The notes: a model not told the origin generated them from the sequence alone. A stretch of DNA of 55,956 bases from Bacteroidetes bacterium GWA2_32_17 (GCA_001769035.1 MENF01000187.1:1-55956); one strand, 5' to 3'. Counted from the stretch's first letter, positions 34,343 to 43,280 are shown. Numbers and translations: made by a program.

Positions 34343-35172
34343 TACTTATAAAATTCAACCAACTTCATTATTGGTTTAGCCACAATTAATTGAATTGTAA
34401 TATTGTAAAATTTGCATTTTTCAATTAATATTTCACTAAAAACATTTGCAATAGAGCCAACAAAACCAACTTTATTGTTTTTTATATCCGGGTATTTTAA
34501 CAAGTGATTTGTTATTAAATCATAAAAAGCGTTTTCAACAATTGCTTTTACTTGTTTGTTTTTTATGTTTTCCTTAATAAAATATGTAAACGATGCTAAA
34601 TATTTGTTTGCATTTAATTTGCGATAAACATTTTCTAGTATTTCGGTTTTCCCAATTCCGAATTCATTTTTAAAGTTATTTTCTATTTCTTTTGAAAAAT
34701 TACCATACAATAAATTTGTGATAAAGTGTTTACCAATGTATGCCCCACTACCTTCGTCACCTAAAATATACCCAAGCGATTCGGTTTTAAATGTTATTTC
34801 ATTTCCATTAAAATATCCTGAGTTTGCACCTGTACCAAGAATTACTGCAATGCCATTGCTTTTTCCAAATAATGCTTTTGCAGCACCTAATAAGTCAGAT
34901 TCAATTTCAGTTTCTGAATCTGGAAATGTTTTATTTAAAAAAACTTCGATTACATTTTTTTTCTCCGAAGAATTGCACCCTGCACCAAAAAAGAAAACAT
35001 TTGTTACATTTTTGTTGTTTACTTTTTCTAAAATAATTTCTTGAATTTTTATAAGTTCATTTGTTGTAACAAAGTATGGGTTCATACCCGAAGTTTCGAA
35101 TGTTATAGTTTCATTTTTTGAAACTAAAGCCCATTCTGTTTTTGTTGAACCCGAGTCGGCTATTAAAATCAT
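34342..35172 (-). CDS. BadF/BadG-type ATPase, N-acetylglucosamine kinase-like
   Basis: A 276-residue cytosolic protein of the ASKHA fold. The phosphate-1 loop is ADSGSTKTEWALV (residues 5-17) and the phosphate-2 loop is ILGTGANSGYFNG (about 118-130). GDEGSGAYIG (about 145-154) is the motif shared with eukaryote-type N-acetylglucosamine kinases. Sugar kinase activity, probably on an amino sugar, is the best guess. It is the last gene of a four-gene minus-strand operon with a 14-bp gap from the NUDIX fusion gene. Amino sugar recycling would fit a cell-wall link, but the neighbours do not prove it. Confidence 0.75.
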   Translation of the reverse strand: MILIADSGSTKTEWALVSKNETITFETSGMNPYFVTTNELIKIQEIILEKVNNKNVTNVFFFGAGCNSSEKKNVIEVFLNKTFPDSETEIESDLLGAAKALFGKSNGIAVILGTGANSGYFNGNEITFKTESLGYILGDEGSGAYIGKHFITNLLYGNFSKEIENNFKNEFGIGKTEILENVYRKLNANKYLASFTYFIKENIKNKQVKAIVENAFYDLITNHLLKYPDIKNNKVGFVGSIANVFSEILIEKCKFYNITIQLIVAKPIMKLVEFYK

Positions 35173-35186
35173 ATTTTTCTTTGTAT

Positions 35187-36278
35187 TTATCTGTGAATCT
35201 GTGGCGATTTTTTATTTAAAATTTTCTTCAGTAACATCTCAAATTCATTCTCAAAGTTAGGAGTATAAATTCCTTTTCCAATATTTTTTTTAATTTCGTT
35301 TACTGTCCAAAATTTCCCTTCGTCAACTTCTTTTTTATCGGGAAATAGTGGGCCATCGTTAAAAGTAATAAATGAAAAAACAAGTTCCGATTCAACATCC
35401 GATTTCCAAACATATTGAGCAAAGGTATTAGCATTAGTTAATTCAATACCAATTTCTTCTTTTACTTCTCTAGTTAATGCTTGCTCAATTGTTTCGTTAA
35501 TAGAAACATGTCCGCCTACAGCTGTGTCCCATTTACCAGGTTGAGTATCTTTAAACATTGGTCGTTTTTGTAAATAAATTTCTTTTTTGTTATTAATAAC
35601 GTGCAAATGAACAACTGGGTGTAATAAATCTTTGTTTTTATGAACCTCGGAACGTGGTGCCTGACCAATAATTTTACCTTTTTCGTCAACCAATGGAACC
35701 CATTCTTCGGAAAGCAATCTCTTCTTCTTAATTTTTGCTCTTATAAATTCAATTAAAGCATAAACACCAAACAATATGTAAAACAAGCCGCCGCTAATAA
35801 AAGCCCATGCTTCTTTACTCATGTAAAATGCAGAATAAATTACCAAAGCAGTATGAGCAGAAAAAATTATGAACATTAAAAGCAAACTTTGTTTCATTAA
35901 TTTTTCCTGAGATCTGTTAAATTGCATATCACCCATATATCTTTTCGACATCGCAAACATAATATTAGCAGGTGTGAACACTGAAATACCCAAAATTAAA
36001 CAAAGAATAATTTCGATTAAAGCTGGCTTTAATTTAAAAAATATGTCGTTGTTAAACGATAGTGAAATGCCACCCATTACTACAATTAAAGCAGTATCAA
36101 GAAGCGTAAAACGGTCGAGGCGTTTTTCTTTAAAATAAATAAAAATTAATTGACCTACACCAAAAACAATTGCTACAATAAGCCCTGTTTTTGTTCCCCA
36201 AATTTCGTCGGCAGCAATAAAAACAAAAAGGGGTAAAAATCCTGGTAGTAATTTTTTAAATAAATTTTTTCGGTTCAC
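35187..36278 (-). CDS. YciB/IspZ-like membrane domain fused to NUDIX hydrolase
   Basis: A 363-residue fusion. Residues 1-190 have about six membrane segments and resemble septation protein A (YciB/IspZ): LPLFVFIAADEIWG, VVMGGISLSFNNDIFFKLKP and a further RYMGDM-like stretch align with its conserved parts. A basic linker (IKKKRLLSEEWVP) leads to a cytosolic NUDIX domain. The NUDIX box G-x5-E-x7-RE-V-x-EE-x-GI is complete at about residues 255-277. The NUDIX part resembles IDI-like or Nudix hydrolases acting on isoprenyl or nucleoside diphosphates, so a lipid or nucleotide diphosphate substrate at the membrane is possible. The C-terminal SPQIHR and stop come from a dispersed GCCACAGATTCACAGAT repeat. 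Confidence 0.8.
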   Translation of the reverse strand: MNRKNLFKKLLPGFLPLFVFIAADEIWGTKTGLIVAIVFGVGQLIFIYFKEKRLDRFTLLDTALIVVMGGISLSFNNDIFFKLKPALIEIILCLILGISVFTPANIMFAMSKRYMGDMQFNRSQEKLMKQSLLLMFIIFSAHTALVIYSAFYMSKEAWAFISGGLFYILFGVYALIEFIRAKIKKKRLLSEEWVPLVDEKGKIIGQAPRSEVHKNKDLLHPVVHLHVINNKKEIYLQKRPMFKDTQPGKWDTAVGGHVSINETIEQALTREVKEEIGIELTNANTFAQYVWKSDVESELVFSFITFNDGPLFPDKKEVDEGKFWTVNEIKKNIGKGIYTPNFENEFEMLLKKILNKKSPQIHR

Positions 36279-36283
36279 TATAA

Positions 36284-36637
36284 TTATGGTTTATAGTTTA
36301 ACATTTTAATCCTTATAATTTCATTTACAATCTCTCTATTATTCTTTTCAAGATTTTTATTAATATTTTGTAAATTTTTAATTGTATTTTTCAATAATTT
36401 ATTTTCTTCGATATTATGTGCTTCAATTTTTTCTTTTTTAGTAAGTTTTTTTAATATATTAATCTGTTGCATTAATTCTTTATTTTTTTCAGAAAATGAT
36501 TTTAGCCTTGAAATTTCCTGTTCGGCGTTATCCAATATTTTTTTTAATTCCTCAATATACTTTAACGCAAAAAGTAACTTTTCAAAATCAGTAAAGTGGT
36601 GTCTGACAAAAATTTTATCAGGAAAATGGTCTTCCAT
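36284..36637 (-). CDS. Coiled-coil protein of unknown function
   Basis: A 117-residue Lys/Glu/Asn-rich protein predicted by eye to be a long helix. From about residue 20 hydrophobic residues recur at heptad positions (FEKLLFALKYIEELKKIL, then ISRLKSF and INILKKLTKK). It has no signal peptide and no enzymatic motif. It lies 4 bp after the C1 protease gene and 5 bp before the NUDIX fusion gene, so it belongs to the operon. It may be a scaffold or a regulator for its neighbours. I do not recognise the family. Confidence 0.7.
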   Translation of the reverse strand: MEDHFPDKIFVRHHFTDFEKLLFALKYIEELKKILDNAEQEISRLKSFSEKNKELMQQINILKKLTKKEKIEAHNIEENKLLKNTIKNLQNINKNLEKNNREIVNEIIRIKMLNYKP

Positions 36638-36641
36638 TTTT

Positions 36642-37868
36642 TTACTTTATTATTTTATCTAAAACTAATTTCCCTGCTTCTTTGTAAATCATTATATTCA
36701 TCATTTTAAGTTTTACAAAATCTTCGCGAAAAAAGCGATAACCTTTGTAATCTCCATCATAAGCACCACCATTGCTGTCTTTAATAAGGTACCAATCTTC
36801 TCCGTCTTTTTCGTAAAAACCAACTATGTGAATGCAATGATCGTCGGTAGTAGAACCGTTTTTCAACCTTAATTGGCGGGAATTATCATCAATTTCAGAA
36901 GTTGGAATATCGAAAGATGGAACAATGGCAACCTGAGTTTCATTATCATAACCCGGCTCTGAAATATCACCACAAATACATACCGTATAGCCATTTTGCA
37001 ACGATAATTTTATTGTTTTTATAAAATCTTCAACAGGAATATTGTAATAATTGCTGTAATGCCACCAGTTATCGGCTTCAACTAATTCGTGCTTTTCGTA
37101 AAACTTATTTTCGTTTGTTGACATAAAATTAAAGTAATCGGACATTTTAAGTTTTAAAAAATTTGAAAGAAAAGTTTGTGGTGTATATTCCACGTTGTTA
37201 TATTTTATTTTTTTCGGTGGTGTACCCATTTCAGAGTTAAGAATTGAAGTGATTTCTTTTACAACATAATCTTCATTCCAATGATTAGTTGTTTTAACAT
37301 TATTCAGAAATTCTGTCATTTCTGCAACCATTATTCTATGGCTATTAAATTTTCTTACAGTCGGTTTTCCTTCATAAGATTCGTAAGGAACAATACCATA
37401 TTTTCCCCAAATACGTGGAATGGCAGCAGCTTCGGAGCCCTCAGAAAAAGAAGTGTTGCCGCGTGTTTTAAAAAAATCCTTTGCACGTTCAATATATTCC
37501 CAATAAACTGTAAACATTTCCGATAATTTTACTTCAACATTTGAAATACGTTTAGATTCGCTTTCCATAAATGAAGTTGTTGCATAACACCAGCAAGTGC
37601 CCGAGTTACCCTGACAAACTGGCTGTTGATGCCATATTTCTTTATAAAGTTTTTTGTCGTTTGGATAATTATGTCCACTAAAATCTACTTTGAAATATTT
37701 TTTGTTTTCTTTTACTTCTGGTTCATCAAAATGCTCAACATCGCGTAAAATTTCATTTTCGTAAAAACCGTTTGTGTAATTTTCAAAGGTGCCTTTTTCT
37801 TTTTGTGGAGTTTGAGAAAATGAACAAAAAAAATAAAAAGTTAGGAAAACAAGAATTAAAAATTTCAT
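36642..37868 (-). CDS. Exported C1 papain-like cysteine peptidase
   Basis: A 408-residue exported protease. The signal peptide is residues 1-19 (ending FCSFSQ). The catalytic region reads QGNSGTCWCYATTSF (about residues 86-100), with Cys in the CW pair, and the His lies in TDDHCIHIVGF (about 345). The expected Asn block is LIKDSNGG, with Asp where papain has Asn, so the third residue may differ. C1 peptidases of the bleomycin hydrolase branch are common in Bacteroidota. It is the first gene of the four-gene operon and shares a divergent promoter region with the beta-barrel gene at 37964. It probably acts in the periplasm or outside. Confidence 0.8.
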   Translation of the reverse strand: MKFLILVFLTFYFFCSFSQTPQKEKGTFENYTNGFYENEILRDVEHFDEPEVKENKKYFKVDFSGHNYPNDKKLYKEIWHQQPVCQGNSGTCWCYATTSFMESESKRISNVEVKLSEMFTVYWEYIERAKDFFKTRGNTSFSEGSEAAAIPRIWGKYGIVPYESYEGKPTVRKFNSHRIMVAEMTEFLNNVKTTNHWNEDYVVKEITSILNSEMGTPPKKIKYNNVEYTPQTFLSNFLKLKMSDYFNFMSTNENKFYEKHELVEADNWWHYSNYYNIPVEDFIKTIKLSLQNGYTVCICGDISEPGYDNETQVAIVPSFDIPTSEIDDNSRQLRLKNGSTTDDHCIHIVGFYEKDGEDWYLIKDSNGGAYDGDYKGYRFFREDFVKLKMMNIMIYKEAGKLVLDKIIK

Positions 37869-37882
37869 AATTAATTTTTCAT

Positions 37883-37911
37883 CAAAGATAAAAATAAAAT
37901 TTCTTTACAAA
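37883..37911 (-). promoter_or_regulatory. Promoter of the C1 protease operon
   Basis: On the minus strand TTTG (37911-37908), a 17-bp spacer and TATCTTTG (37890-37883) resemble the Bacteroidota -33/-7 pair, 14 bp before the ATG at 37868. The spacer is slightly short of the usual 19 bp. Confidence 0.55.
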
Positions 37912-37940
37912 TTGAAATACAATAATTGTATTTATTTTTG
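37912..37940 (+). promoter_or_regulatory. Promoter of the beta-barrel/serine hydrolase pair
   Basis: TTG (37912-37914), an 18-bp spacer and TATTTTTG (37933-37940) precede the ATG at 37964 by 23 bp. The element lies back to back with the minus-strand promoter of the protease operon, so the two units are divergently expressed from a 60-bp region. Confidence 0.55.
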
Positions 37941-37963
37941 AAGCAAATTTAAATTTGTATTAA

Positions 37964-38581
37964 ATGAGATATAAAATAATTACACTTCTTATAATAGTAT
38001 CATTCGCATTAAATGCTATTTCTCAAAATACCAGATTTGGAGTTTCGTTTTCGAATAATGTTACTTCGTTTCCTGTATTGGGATATCAACAACTCTTTTA
38101 TAGTCAGTTTCATCCAGGTATAGATTGCTTTAAAAGTTGGAAACTAAATAAAAACGAAAAAAGTTCTGTTGAAGCTCAAATAATTGCCGGATTTTTTTAC
38201 CATCGTTTTGTGCAAACTGTTATAAGAATTTATCCTTCAATTTCGTATTCTCGGAAATTAAACAAGCGTTTTTATTTAGGAGCAGGACTTGGTGCCGGAT
38301 ATGCAATGGCATTTGTTGGTAACGATGTTTTTAAATTAAATTCTGAAGGTGTTTACGAAAAAAAATCTTCGTTAAAAGGTCGTTCTCAATATATTGTAAA
38401 CTTCGAAATTAAAGGTAGTTACAACTTGAAAAAAGACGAACCCGACAGTAAAAAATTGTTTTTTGCTTTTAAAACTTTTGTTCAGGGAATATTTGTACCT
38501 GGTTATGTTCCGGTTTTGCCAGTTAATTCATTGTTTGTGGGTATTTCAATTCCTTTAAAATCAAAAGAAAATGAAAAATAA
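37964..38581 (+). CDS. Outer-membrane beta-barrel protein of unknown function
   Basis: A 205-residue exported protein with signal peptide residues 1-20 (ending LNAISQ). The rest shows alternating hydrophobic strands with aromatic girdles (FYLGAGLGAGYAMAF, KLFFAFKTFVQGIF) and ends in a hydrophobic strand LFVGISIPL. This is the pattern of a small outer-membrane barrel of about eight strands. There are no sequence motifs that name a function. It overlaps the downstream serine hydrolase frame by 11 bp, so the pair is probably co-translated. It could be a porin-like or structural barrel. Confidence 0.65.
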   Translation: MRYKIITLLIIVSFALNAISQNTRFGVSFSNNVTSFPVLGYQQLFYSQFHPGIDCFKSWKLNKNEKSSVEAQIIAGFFYHRFVQTVIRIYPSISYSRKLNKRFYLGAGLGAGYAMAFVGNDVFKLNSEGVYEKKSSLKGRSQYIVNFEIKGSYNLKKDEPDSKKLFFAFKTFVQGIFVPGYVPVLPVNSLFVGISIPLKSKENEK

Positions 38582-39839
38582 AAAATCAGAATCTACCGTC
38601 ATACTGAATTTATTTCAGCATCTCATATATCCATTTAAACAAAGATTCCGAAACAAGTTCGGAATGACGTTTAATAGTTTTTTATTTTTATCAACTGTTA
38701 TTTTGCTTTTAGCAATTATTACTAGTTGCAAAAAAAATATTGAAGCTACAAAACAATTAGATTGCAATTTTATTGATTCGAGTTCTACACTTCCTAAAAA
38801 TAATATATATAAAGGTGTAATTGATAAATACATTAAAAAAGGATTGCCTGGTATTTCAGTTTTGGTTACCGATTCAAATGGAACGTGGGTCGGTGCAAGC
38901 GGTTATGCCGATATTAAAAATGGAGTAAAGTTCACTCCTTGTCACATTTCAAAAGCTGCAAGCATAACTAAATTGCTTGTTGGCACATTGTTATTTAAGC
39001 TTCAGGAGGAAGGCAAAATAAATGCTGACGATAAAATTTCTAAATATATTGATAAAAGTATTTTAGACAGAATTGATGGTGCAGATGGCAGAACAATTAA
39101 ACAATTGATGACTCACACAACAGGAATATTTGATGTTATAACATCATCGGGCTTTTATTTAGCGGTATTAAATAATCCAAATAAACGCTGGACTCAAATG
39201 GAGTTATTGAAATACGTGTACGGACAAAAATCTTATGCTCTAAATAACCCATACCCTGCACATTATTCGAGTACAAACACATTACTATTATCAATGTGTA
39301 TTGAAAAAGCTACCGGCGAAAAACATGAGAAATTACTACGCGAAAAAGTTTTAACTCCTTTGGGCATGAACGATACTTATTATCAGGGTAGGGAAGATGT
39401 TCCTACAAGTGCTGCCCAAGGATATTTCGATTTATATAACAATGGTGAAATTGTAAATGTGTCGAATTTAATTACCGGAAGTGGTAATGGTTATGGAGGT
39501 ATTTATTCAAATGTTTTTGATTTACAGAAATTTATAAAAGCTTTATTAATAGATAAAACAATTCTTTCGCAGGCATCGCTTGACCAAATGCAAACTTATG
39601 CACAAGAAAAAGATGACTTTTTTTGTGGAATGGGAATAATTAAAAAATTTACTAAAAAACCAAATTACGGAATAGGACATACAGGTCGCGATTTAGGTTA
39701 TGTTGCCGATTTATTTTATTTTCCCGAACGAAATATTACAATGGTTTTCTTTGTAAATTATGGAACCAACGGCGAAAGTTCGCTAAAACAAGTTTTTTTC
39801 GATTTTGAAAGTGAGTTGGTTGATAAAATATTGGAGTAA
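38571..39839 (+). CDS. Serine hydrolase lipoprotein (class C beta-lactamase/DD-peptidase family), leader interrupted by a repeat
   Basis: A 422-residue protein with the serine hydrolase fold. SITK (nucleophile Ser, Lys) lies in HISKAASITKLLVG, YSS at AHYSSTN is in the Y-x-N position, and GIGHTGRDLG is the third, KTG-like box. A lipoprotein signal (FLFLSTVILLLAIITSC, Cys53) should anchor it to a membrane. Residues 9-34 are the translation of a dispersed hairpin repeat (38597-38669) inserted in frame before the hydrophobic core. Translation could instead start at the ATG at 38664, inside the repeat, giving a normal 22-residue lipoprotein leader. Likely a peptidase or esterase on cell wall or exported substrates. 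Confidence 0.8.
   Translation: MKNKKSESTVILNLFQHLIYPFKQRFRNKFGMTFNSFLFLSTVILLLAIITSCKKNIEATKQLDCNFIDSSSTLPKNNIYKGVIDKYIKKGLPGISVLVTDSNGTWVGASGYADIKNGVKFTPCHISKAASITKLLVGTLLFKLQEEGKINADDKISKYIDKSILDRIDGADGRTIKQLMTHTTGIFDVITSSGFYLAVLNNPNKRWTQMELLKYVYGQKSYALNNPYPAHYSSTNTLLLSMCIEKATGEKHEKLLREKVLTPLGMNDTYYQGREDVPTSAAQGYFDLYNNGEIVNVSNLITGSGNGYGGIYSNVFDLQKFIKALLIDKTILSQASLDQMQTYAQEKDDFFCGMGIIKKFTKKPNYGIGHTGRDLGYVADLFYFPERNITMVFFVNYGTNGESSLKQVFFDFESELVDKILE
38597..38669. repeat. Dispersed hairpin repeat inside a coding region
   Basis: CGTCAT at 38597 and ATGACG at 38664-38669 are the ends. Inside are two hairpins, CTGAATTTATTTCAG and TTCCGAA, ACAAG, TTCGGAA. In this frame it encodes VILNLFQHL..RFRNKFGMT, a peptide frequently seen where this repeat type is read through in Bacteroidota. 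It inserts about 26 residues between the start and the hydrophobic core of the lipoprotein leader. Confidence 0.8.
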
Positions 39840-40203
39840 ATGAAGTGTTATTGTGTTTTCGCAGTTTTACTAAGCAATCGCTCGCATCTTGCGAGTGATT
39901 ATATACCCTATGTTGGTTTTTCTCTAACAAAGAAAACCTAACAAGGGGGCAAGCCCAGCATTACAAGGGGGCAAGCCCCCTTGTAATAGTGGTTCAGACA
40001 ATAAAACCATAAACAATCATCGTCAAAGAAAATAAATCATAAACAATCAGCGTTAATCATCGTCTTATTAAAAATATTTTTTATTCTATTTAAAAATTGA
40101 TATATATCTGATTATATATACATTATAAACATTTTAATATGTAATATTTCACATTTTAAATGATTTGTTAAAAAAATTGTATATATTTTTTTATATTACC
40201 CTA
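39840..40203. other. Non-coding gap before the ribosomal operon
   Basis: Besides the hairpins at 39877-39987, this stretch holds ATAAACAATCA and CGTTAATCATCG words repeated at about 40005-40070 and then a very AT-rich run to the promoter at 40204. I see no gene. The AT-rich run may serve as an UP-like element for the strong operon promoter, which is inference. Confidence 0.45.
39877..39987. terminator. Hairpins downstream of the serine hydrolase gene
   Basis: ATCGCTCGCA, TCT loop, TGCGAGTGAT (39877-39899, one G.T pair) is a 10-bp stem 37 bp after the stop. A second perfect 13-bp stem with a two-base AA loop covers 39960-39987 (arms ATTACAAGGGGGC and its complement). A partial copy, ACAAGGGGGCAAGCCC, sits at 39941-39956. 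The first is the better terminator candidate; the second looks like a small dispersed hairpin. Confidence 0.6.
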
Positions 40204-40233
40204 TTGTTTTAAAAAAATAATGTTTTACCTTTG
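40204..40233 (+). promoter_or_regulatory. Main promoter of the str-S10-spc ribosomal operon
   Basis: TTG (40204-40206), a 19-bp spacer and TACCTTTG (40226-40233) match the Bacteroidota consensus TTTG-N19-TAnnTTTG closely. Transcription should start near 40240, about 30 bp before the rpsL ATG at 40270. It is the only convincing promoter before a gene train that runs past the end of the window. Confidence 0.75.
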
Positions 40234-40269
40234 CAAACCATTTTAGAAATTTTTTATAATTAATTATAT

Positions 40270-40650
40270 ATGCCGACTGTAGAACAATTGGTTAGAAAAG
40301 GCCGAAAAAAAATCGTTGAAAAAAGCAAATCAAGAGCACTTGATTCGTGTCCGCAACGTCGTGGAGTTTGTACACGTGTTTATACAACTACTCCTAAAAA
40401 ACCTAACTCAGCAATGCGAAAAGTTGCTAAAGTTCGTATCACAAACGGACAAGAGGTAATTGCTTACATTCCAGGCGAAGGTCATAATTTACAGGAACAT
40501 TCAATTGTTCTGATACGTGGTGGTCGTGTAAAAGACTTACCAGGTGTACGTTATCATATTATACGCGGAGCTTTGGATACAGCCGGCGTTGAAGGACGTA
40601 AACAAAGAAGATCAAAATACGGAACAAAAAGACCAAAAGTTAAAAAATAA
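40270..40650 (+). CDS. rpsL: 30S ribosomal protein S12
   Basis: Component of the 30S decoding centre, 126 residues, normal length. The conserved [18 protein letters not shown] loop contains Lys43 and Lys44, and [11 protein letters not shown] carries the second conserved lysine; both are the streptomycin-sensitive wild-type forms. CPQRRGVCT near the N-terminus is as usual for the family. It is the first gene of the operon, immediately after the strong promoter, and rpsG follows 12 bp downstream. No Shine-Dalgarno sequence is seen before the ATG. Confidence 0.98.
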   Translation: MPTVEQLVRKGRKKIVEKSKSRALDSCPQRRGVCTRVYTTTPKKPNSAMRKVAKVRITNGQEVIAYIPGEGHNLQEHSIVLIRGGRVKDLPGVRYHIIRGALDTAGVEGRKQRRSKYGTKRPKVKK

Positions 40651-40662
40651 TATAATAAGACA

Positions 40663-41139
40663 ATGAGAAAGTCTAAACCTAAAAAACGTATAGCTCTACC
40701 CGACCCTAAATTTAACGATACACTTGTAACAAGGTTTGTTAATGAGCTTATGTACGATGGCAAAAAAAGTATTGCATACAAATCTTTTTGCGAAGCCATT
40801 GAATTGATTACAAAAAAATCGAAAGAAGCTGGTGTTGAACCACTTGATTTTTGGAAAAAAGCTTTGGAAAATATTACTCCCGAAGTAGAAGTAAAAAGCC
40901 GTAGAGTTGGTGGCGCAACCTTTCAGGTTCCTACCGAAATTCGTCAGGACCGTAAAATTTCTATAAGTATTAAAAATCTTATTGAATTTGCACGAAAACG
41001 TAGCGGACGTTCAATGAGCGAAAAACTTTCTGCCGAAATAATTTCTGCATACAACTCCGAAGGTGGAGCGTTTAAAAGAAAAGAAGATATTCACCGAATG
41101 GCTGAAGCTAACAAAGCTTTCTCGCACTTTCGCTTTTAA
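40663..41139 (+). CDS. rpsG: 30S ribosomal protein S7
   Basis: Primary assembly protein of the 30S head, 158 residues. It binds 16S rRNA in the 3' domain and contacts the E site. MRKSKPKKR at the N-terminus, [15 protein letters not shown] (about residues 78-92) and the final [15 protein letters not shown] are clear family landmarks. It sits between rpsL and fusA as in the classic str operon, 28 bp before fusA. In many bacteria S7 represses its own operon by binding the rpsL-rpsG spacer, but here that spacer is only 12 bp. Confidence 0.98.
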   Translation: MRKSKPKKRIALPDPKFNDTLVTRFVNELMYDGKKSIAYKSFCEAIELITKKSKEAGVEPLDFWKKALENITPEVEVKSRRVGGATFQVPTEIRQDRKISISIKNLIEFARKRSGRSMSEKLSAEIISAYNSEGGAFKRKEDIHRMAEANKAFSHFRF

Positions 41140-41167
41140 TTTTGTTCTTTGATATAGTGGAAAAATA

Positions 41168-43279
41168 ATGATAAAAGATTTACAATATACCAGAAACATT
41201 GGCATCATGGCTCACATTGATGCAGGTAAAACCACTACTACCGAACGTGTTTTATATTATACAGGTATTAACCATCGCATGGGCGAAGTTCACGAAGGCT
41301 CTGCAACCATGGATTGGATGGTACAGGAACAGGAAAGAGGAATTACAATTACATCGGCAGCTACAACTACTTTCTGGAAATACAATAACGAAGATTATAA
41401 AATTAACATTATTGATACTCCCGGACATGTTGATTTTACTGTTGAAGTTGAACGTTCGTTGAGAGTACTCGATGGCGCTGTTGCAGTTTTTTGTGCTGTT
41501 GGTGGTGTCGAACCACAATCGGAAACTGTTTGGCGACAAGCAACAAAATATCATGTCCCGCGAATTGCTTTCGTTAATAAAATGGACCGTCCTGGTGCTG
41601 ATTTTTATGGAGTAATAACTCAAATTCAAAAAAAACTCAAAGCAAATCCAATCCCTTTGCAATTGCCCATAGGTAACGAAGATAATTTTAAAGGTGTTGT
41701 TGATTTAATTTCAAAAAAAGCTATAATTTGGGAAGATGAAACCCTTGGTTCTACATATAATATTGTTCCTGTTCCACAAGAAATGAATGAAGTTGTTGAA
41801 GAATGGAACGAATATATGTTAGAAAAACTTGCTGAAGCTGATGATGATATTCTTGAGAAATTTTTGAATGATAAAAATTCTATTACTCCTCACGAAATTC
41901 ATAATGCTATTCGCAAAGCAACTATAAAAATGAAAATTGTTCCTATGTTTTGCGGTGCTGCATTTAAAAACAAAGGGATTCAAACATTACTTGATGGAAT
42001 TATTGCCTATTTGCCAAGCCCATTAGACATTGGAACTGTTAAAGGAATAGACCCGCGAAACGAAAAACAAATTGAACGAAAACCTAATAACGACGAGCCA
42101 TTTTCGGCACTTGCTTTTAAAATAGCTACCGACTCGTATGTTGGCAGATTAACATATTTAAGAGTATATTCCGGAATTTTAAAAACCGGTGCTATGGTTT
42201 ACAATGCACGTACCGGGAAAAAAGAACGGCTTACACGATTATTCCAAATGCACGCAAATAAACAAAACCCCAAAGATGATATTGAAGCCGGCGATATTTG
42301 TGCAGCAGTTGGATTAAAAGATGTGAGAACCGGAGATACTCTTTGCGATGAACATCACCCGATTTTTCTGGAAAAAATGGTTTTTCCTGAACCTGTTATT
42401 AGTTTAGCAATAGAACCTGTTAGTCAAGCAGATATTGAAAAGCTTGTTATAACACTTCAAAAACTTGCCGATGAAGACCCAACATTTTCAGTTAAAATTG
42501 ATGAAAACACAGGTCAAACTACAATAAACGGAATGGGTGAACTTCATCTCGAAATAATTATTGACAGATTAAAAAGAGAATATAATTTACAAATAAATCA
42601 AGGTGTTCCGATGGTAGCATATAAAGAAACATTAACTATCGAAGTTGAACATCACGAAATATTTAAAAAACAAACTGGAGGTAAAGGAAAATTTGCCGAT
42701 ATTACTGTTAATATTGGACCAAACAATAAAGGACTTTCAGGATTACAGTTTGTTAATGAACTAAAGGGAAACAATTTACCTAAAGAATATGTTTTAGCAG
42801 TTGAAAAAGGATTTAAAATGGCAATGAATAACGGACCACTTGCCGGTTACACATTAGATAACCTGAAAGTTGTTTTAAAAGATGCTGCTTTCCATCCTAT
42901 TGATTCAGATGCTGTTTCGTTCGAAATTGCTGCAAACTTAGCATATCGTAATGCATCTTTAAATGCAAACCCAACACTTCTTGAGCCAATTATGAAAATT
43001 GAAGTTGTTACACCAGAGGAATATATGGGCGAAGTAATGAGCGATTTAAATCGTCGTCGCGGTCAAATAAGTGGAATGGACAACAAATTAGGTGCGAGAA
43101 TAGTAAAAGCACAAGTTCCTCTTTCAGAAATGTTTGGATACGTAACAATATTACGTACAATAACCTCTGGCAGAGCATCATCTTCAATGGAATTTTTTCA
43201 ATATCAAAAAATGCCATTTGAATTAGCTGCTGAAATAATTAAAAGAGTTACCGGAAAGCAAATTTTTATTAATCAATAA
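41168..43279 (+). CDS. fusA: Elongation factor G
   Basis: The GTPase that drives ribosomal translocation, 703 residues. G motifs are complete: [12 protein letters not shown] (about residues 15-26), [32 protein letters not shown] and [10 protein letters not shown] (usually SAFKNKG). Domains II to V follow, with [14 protein letters not shown] in domain III and [14 protein letters not shown] near the end. The residue range is typical of the principal EF-G rather than the mitochondrial-like EF-G2. rpsJ starts 2 bp after its stop. tuf is not in this cluster. Confidence 0.98.
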   Translation: MIKDLQYTRNIGIMAHIDAGKTTTTERVLYYTGINHRMGEVHEGSATMDWMVQEQERGITITSAATTTFWKYNNEDYKINIIDTPGHVDFTVEVERSLRVLDGAVAVFCAVGGVEPQSETVWRQATKYHVPRIAFVNKMDRPGADFYGVITQIQKKLKANPIPLQLPIGNEDNFKGVVDLISKKAIIWEDETLGSTYNIVPVPQEMNEVVEEWNEYMLEKLAEADDDILEKFLNDKNSITPHEIHNAIRKATIKMKIVPMFCGAAFKNKGIQTLLDGIIAYLPSPLDIGTVKGIDPRNEKQIERKPNNDEPFSALAFKIATDSYVGRLTYLRVYSGILKTGAMVYNARTGKKERLTRLFQMHANKQNPKDDIEAGDICAAVGLKDVRTGDTLCDEHHPIFLEKMVFPEPVISLAIEPVSQADIEKLVITLQKLADEDPTFSVKIDENTGQTTINGMGELHLEIIIDRLKREYNLQINQGVPMVAYKETLTIEVEHHEIFKKQTGGKGKFADITVNIGPNNKGLSGLQFVNELKGNNLPKEYVLAVEKGFKMAMNNGPLAGYTLDNLKVVLKDAAFHPIDSDAVSFEIAANLAYRNASLNANPTLLEPIMKIEVVTPEEYMGEVMSDLNRRRGQISGMDNKLGARIVKAQVPLSEMFGYVTILRTITSGRASSSMEFFQYQKMPFELAAEIIKRVTGKQIFINQ

Positions 43280-43280
43280 T

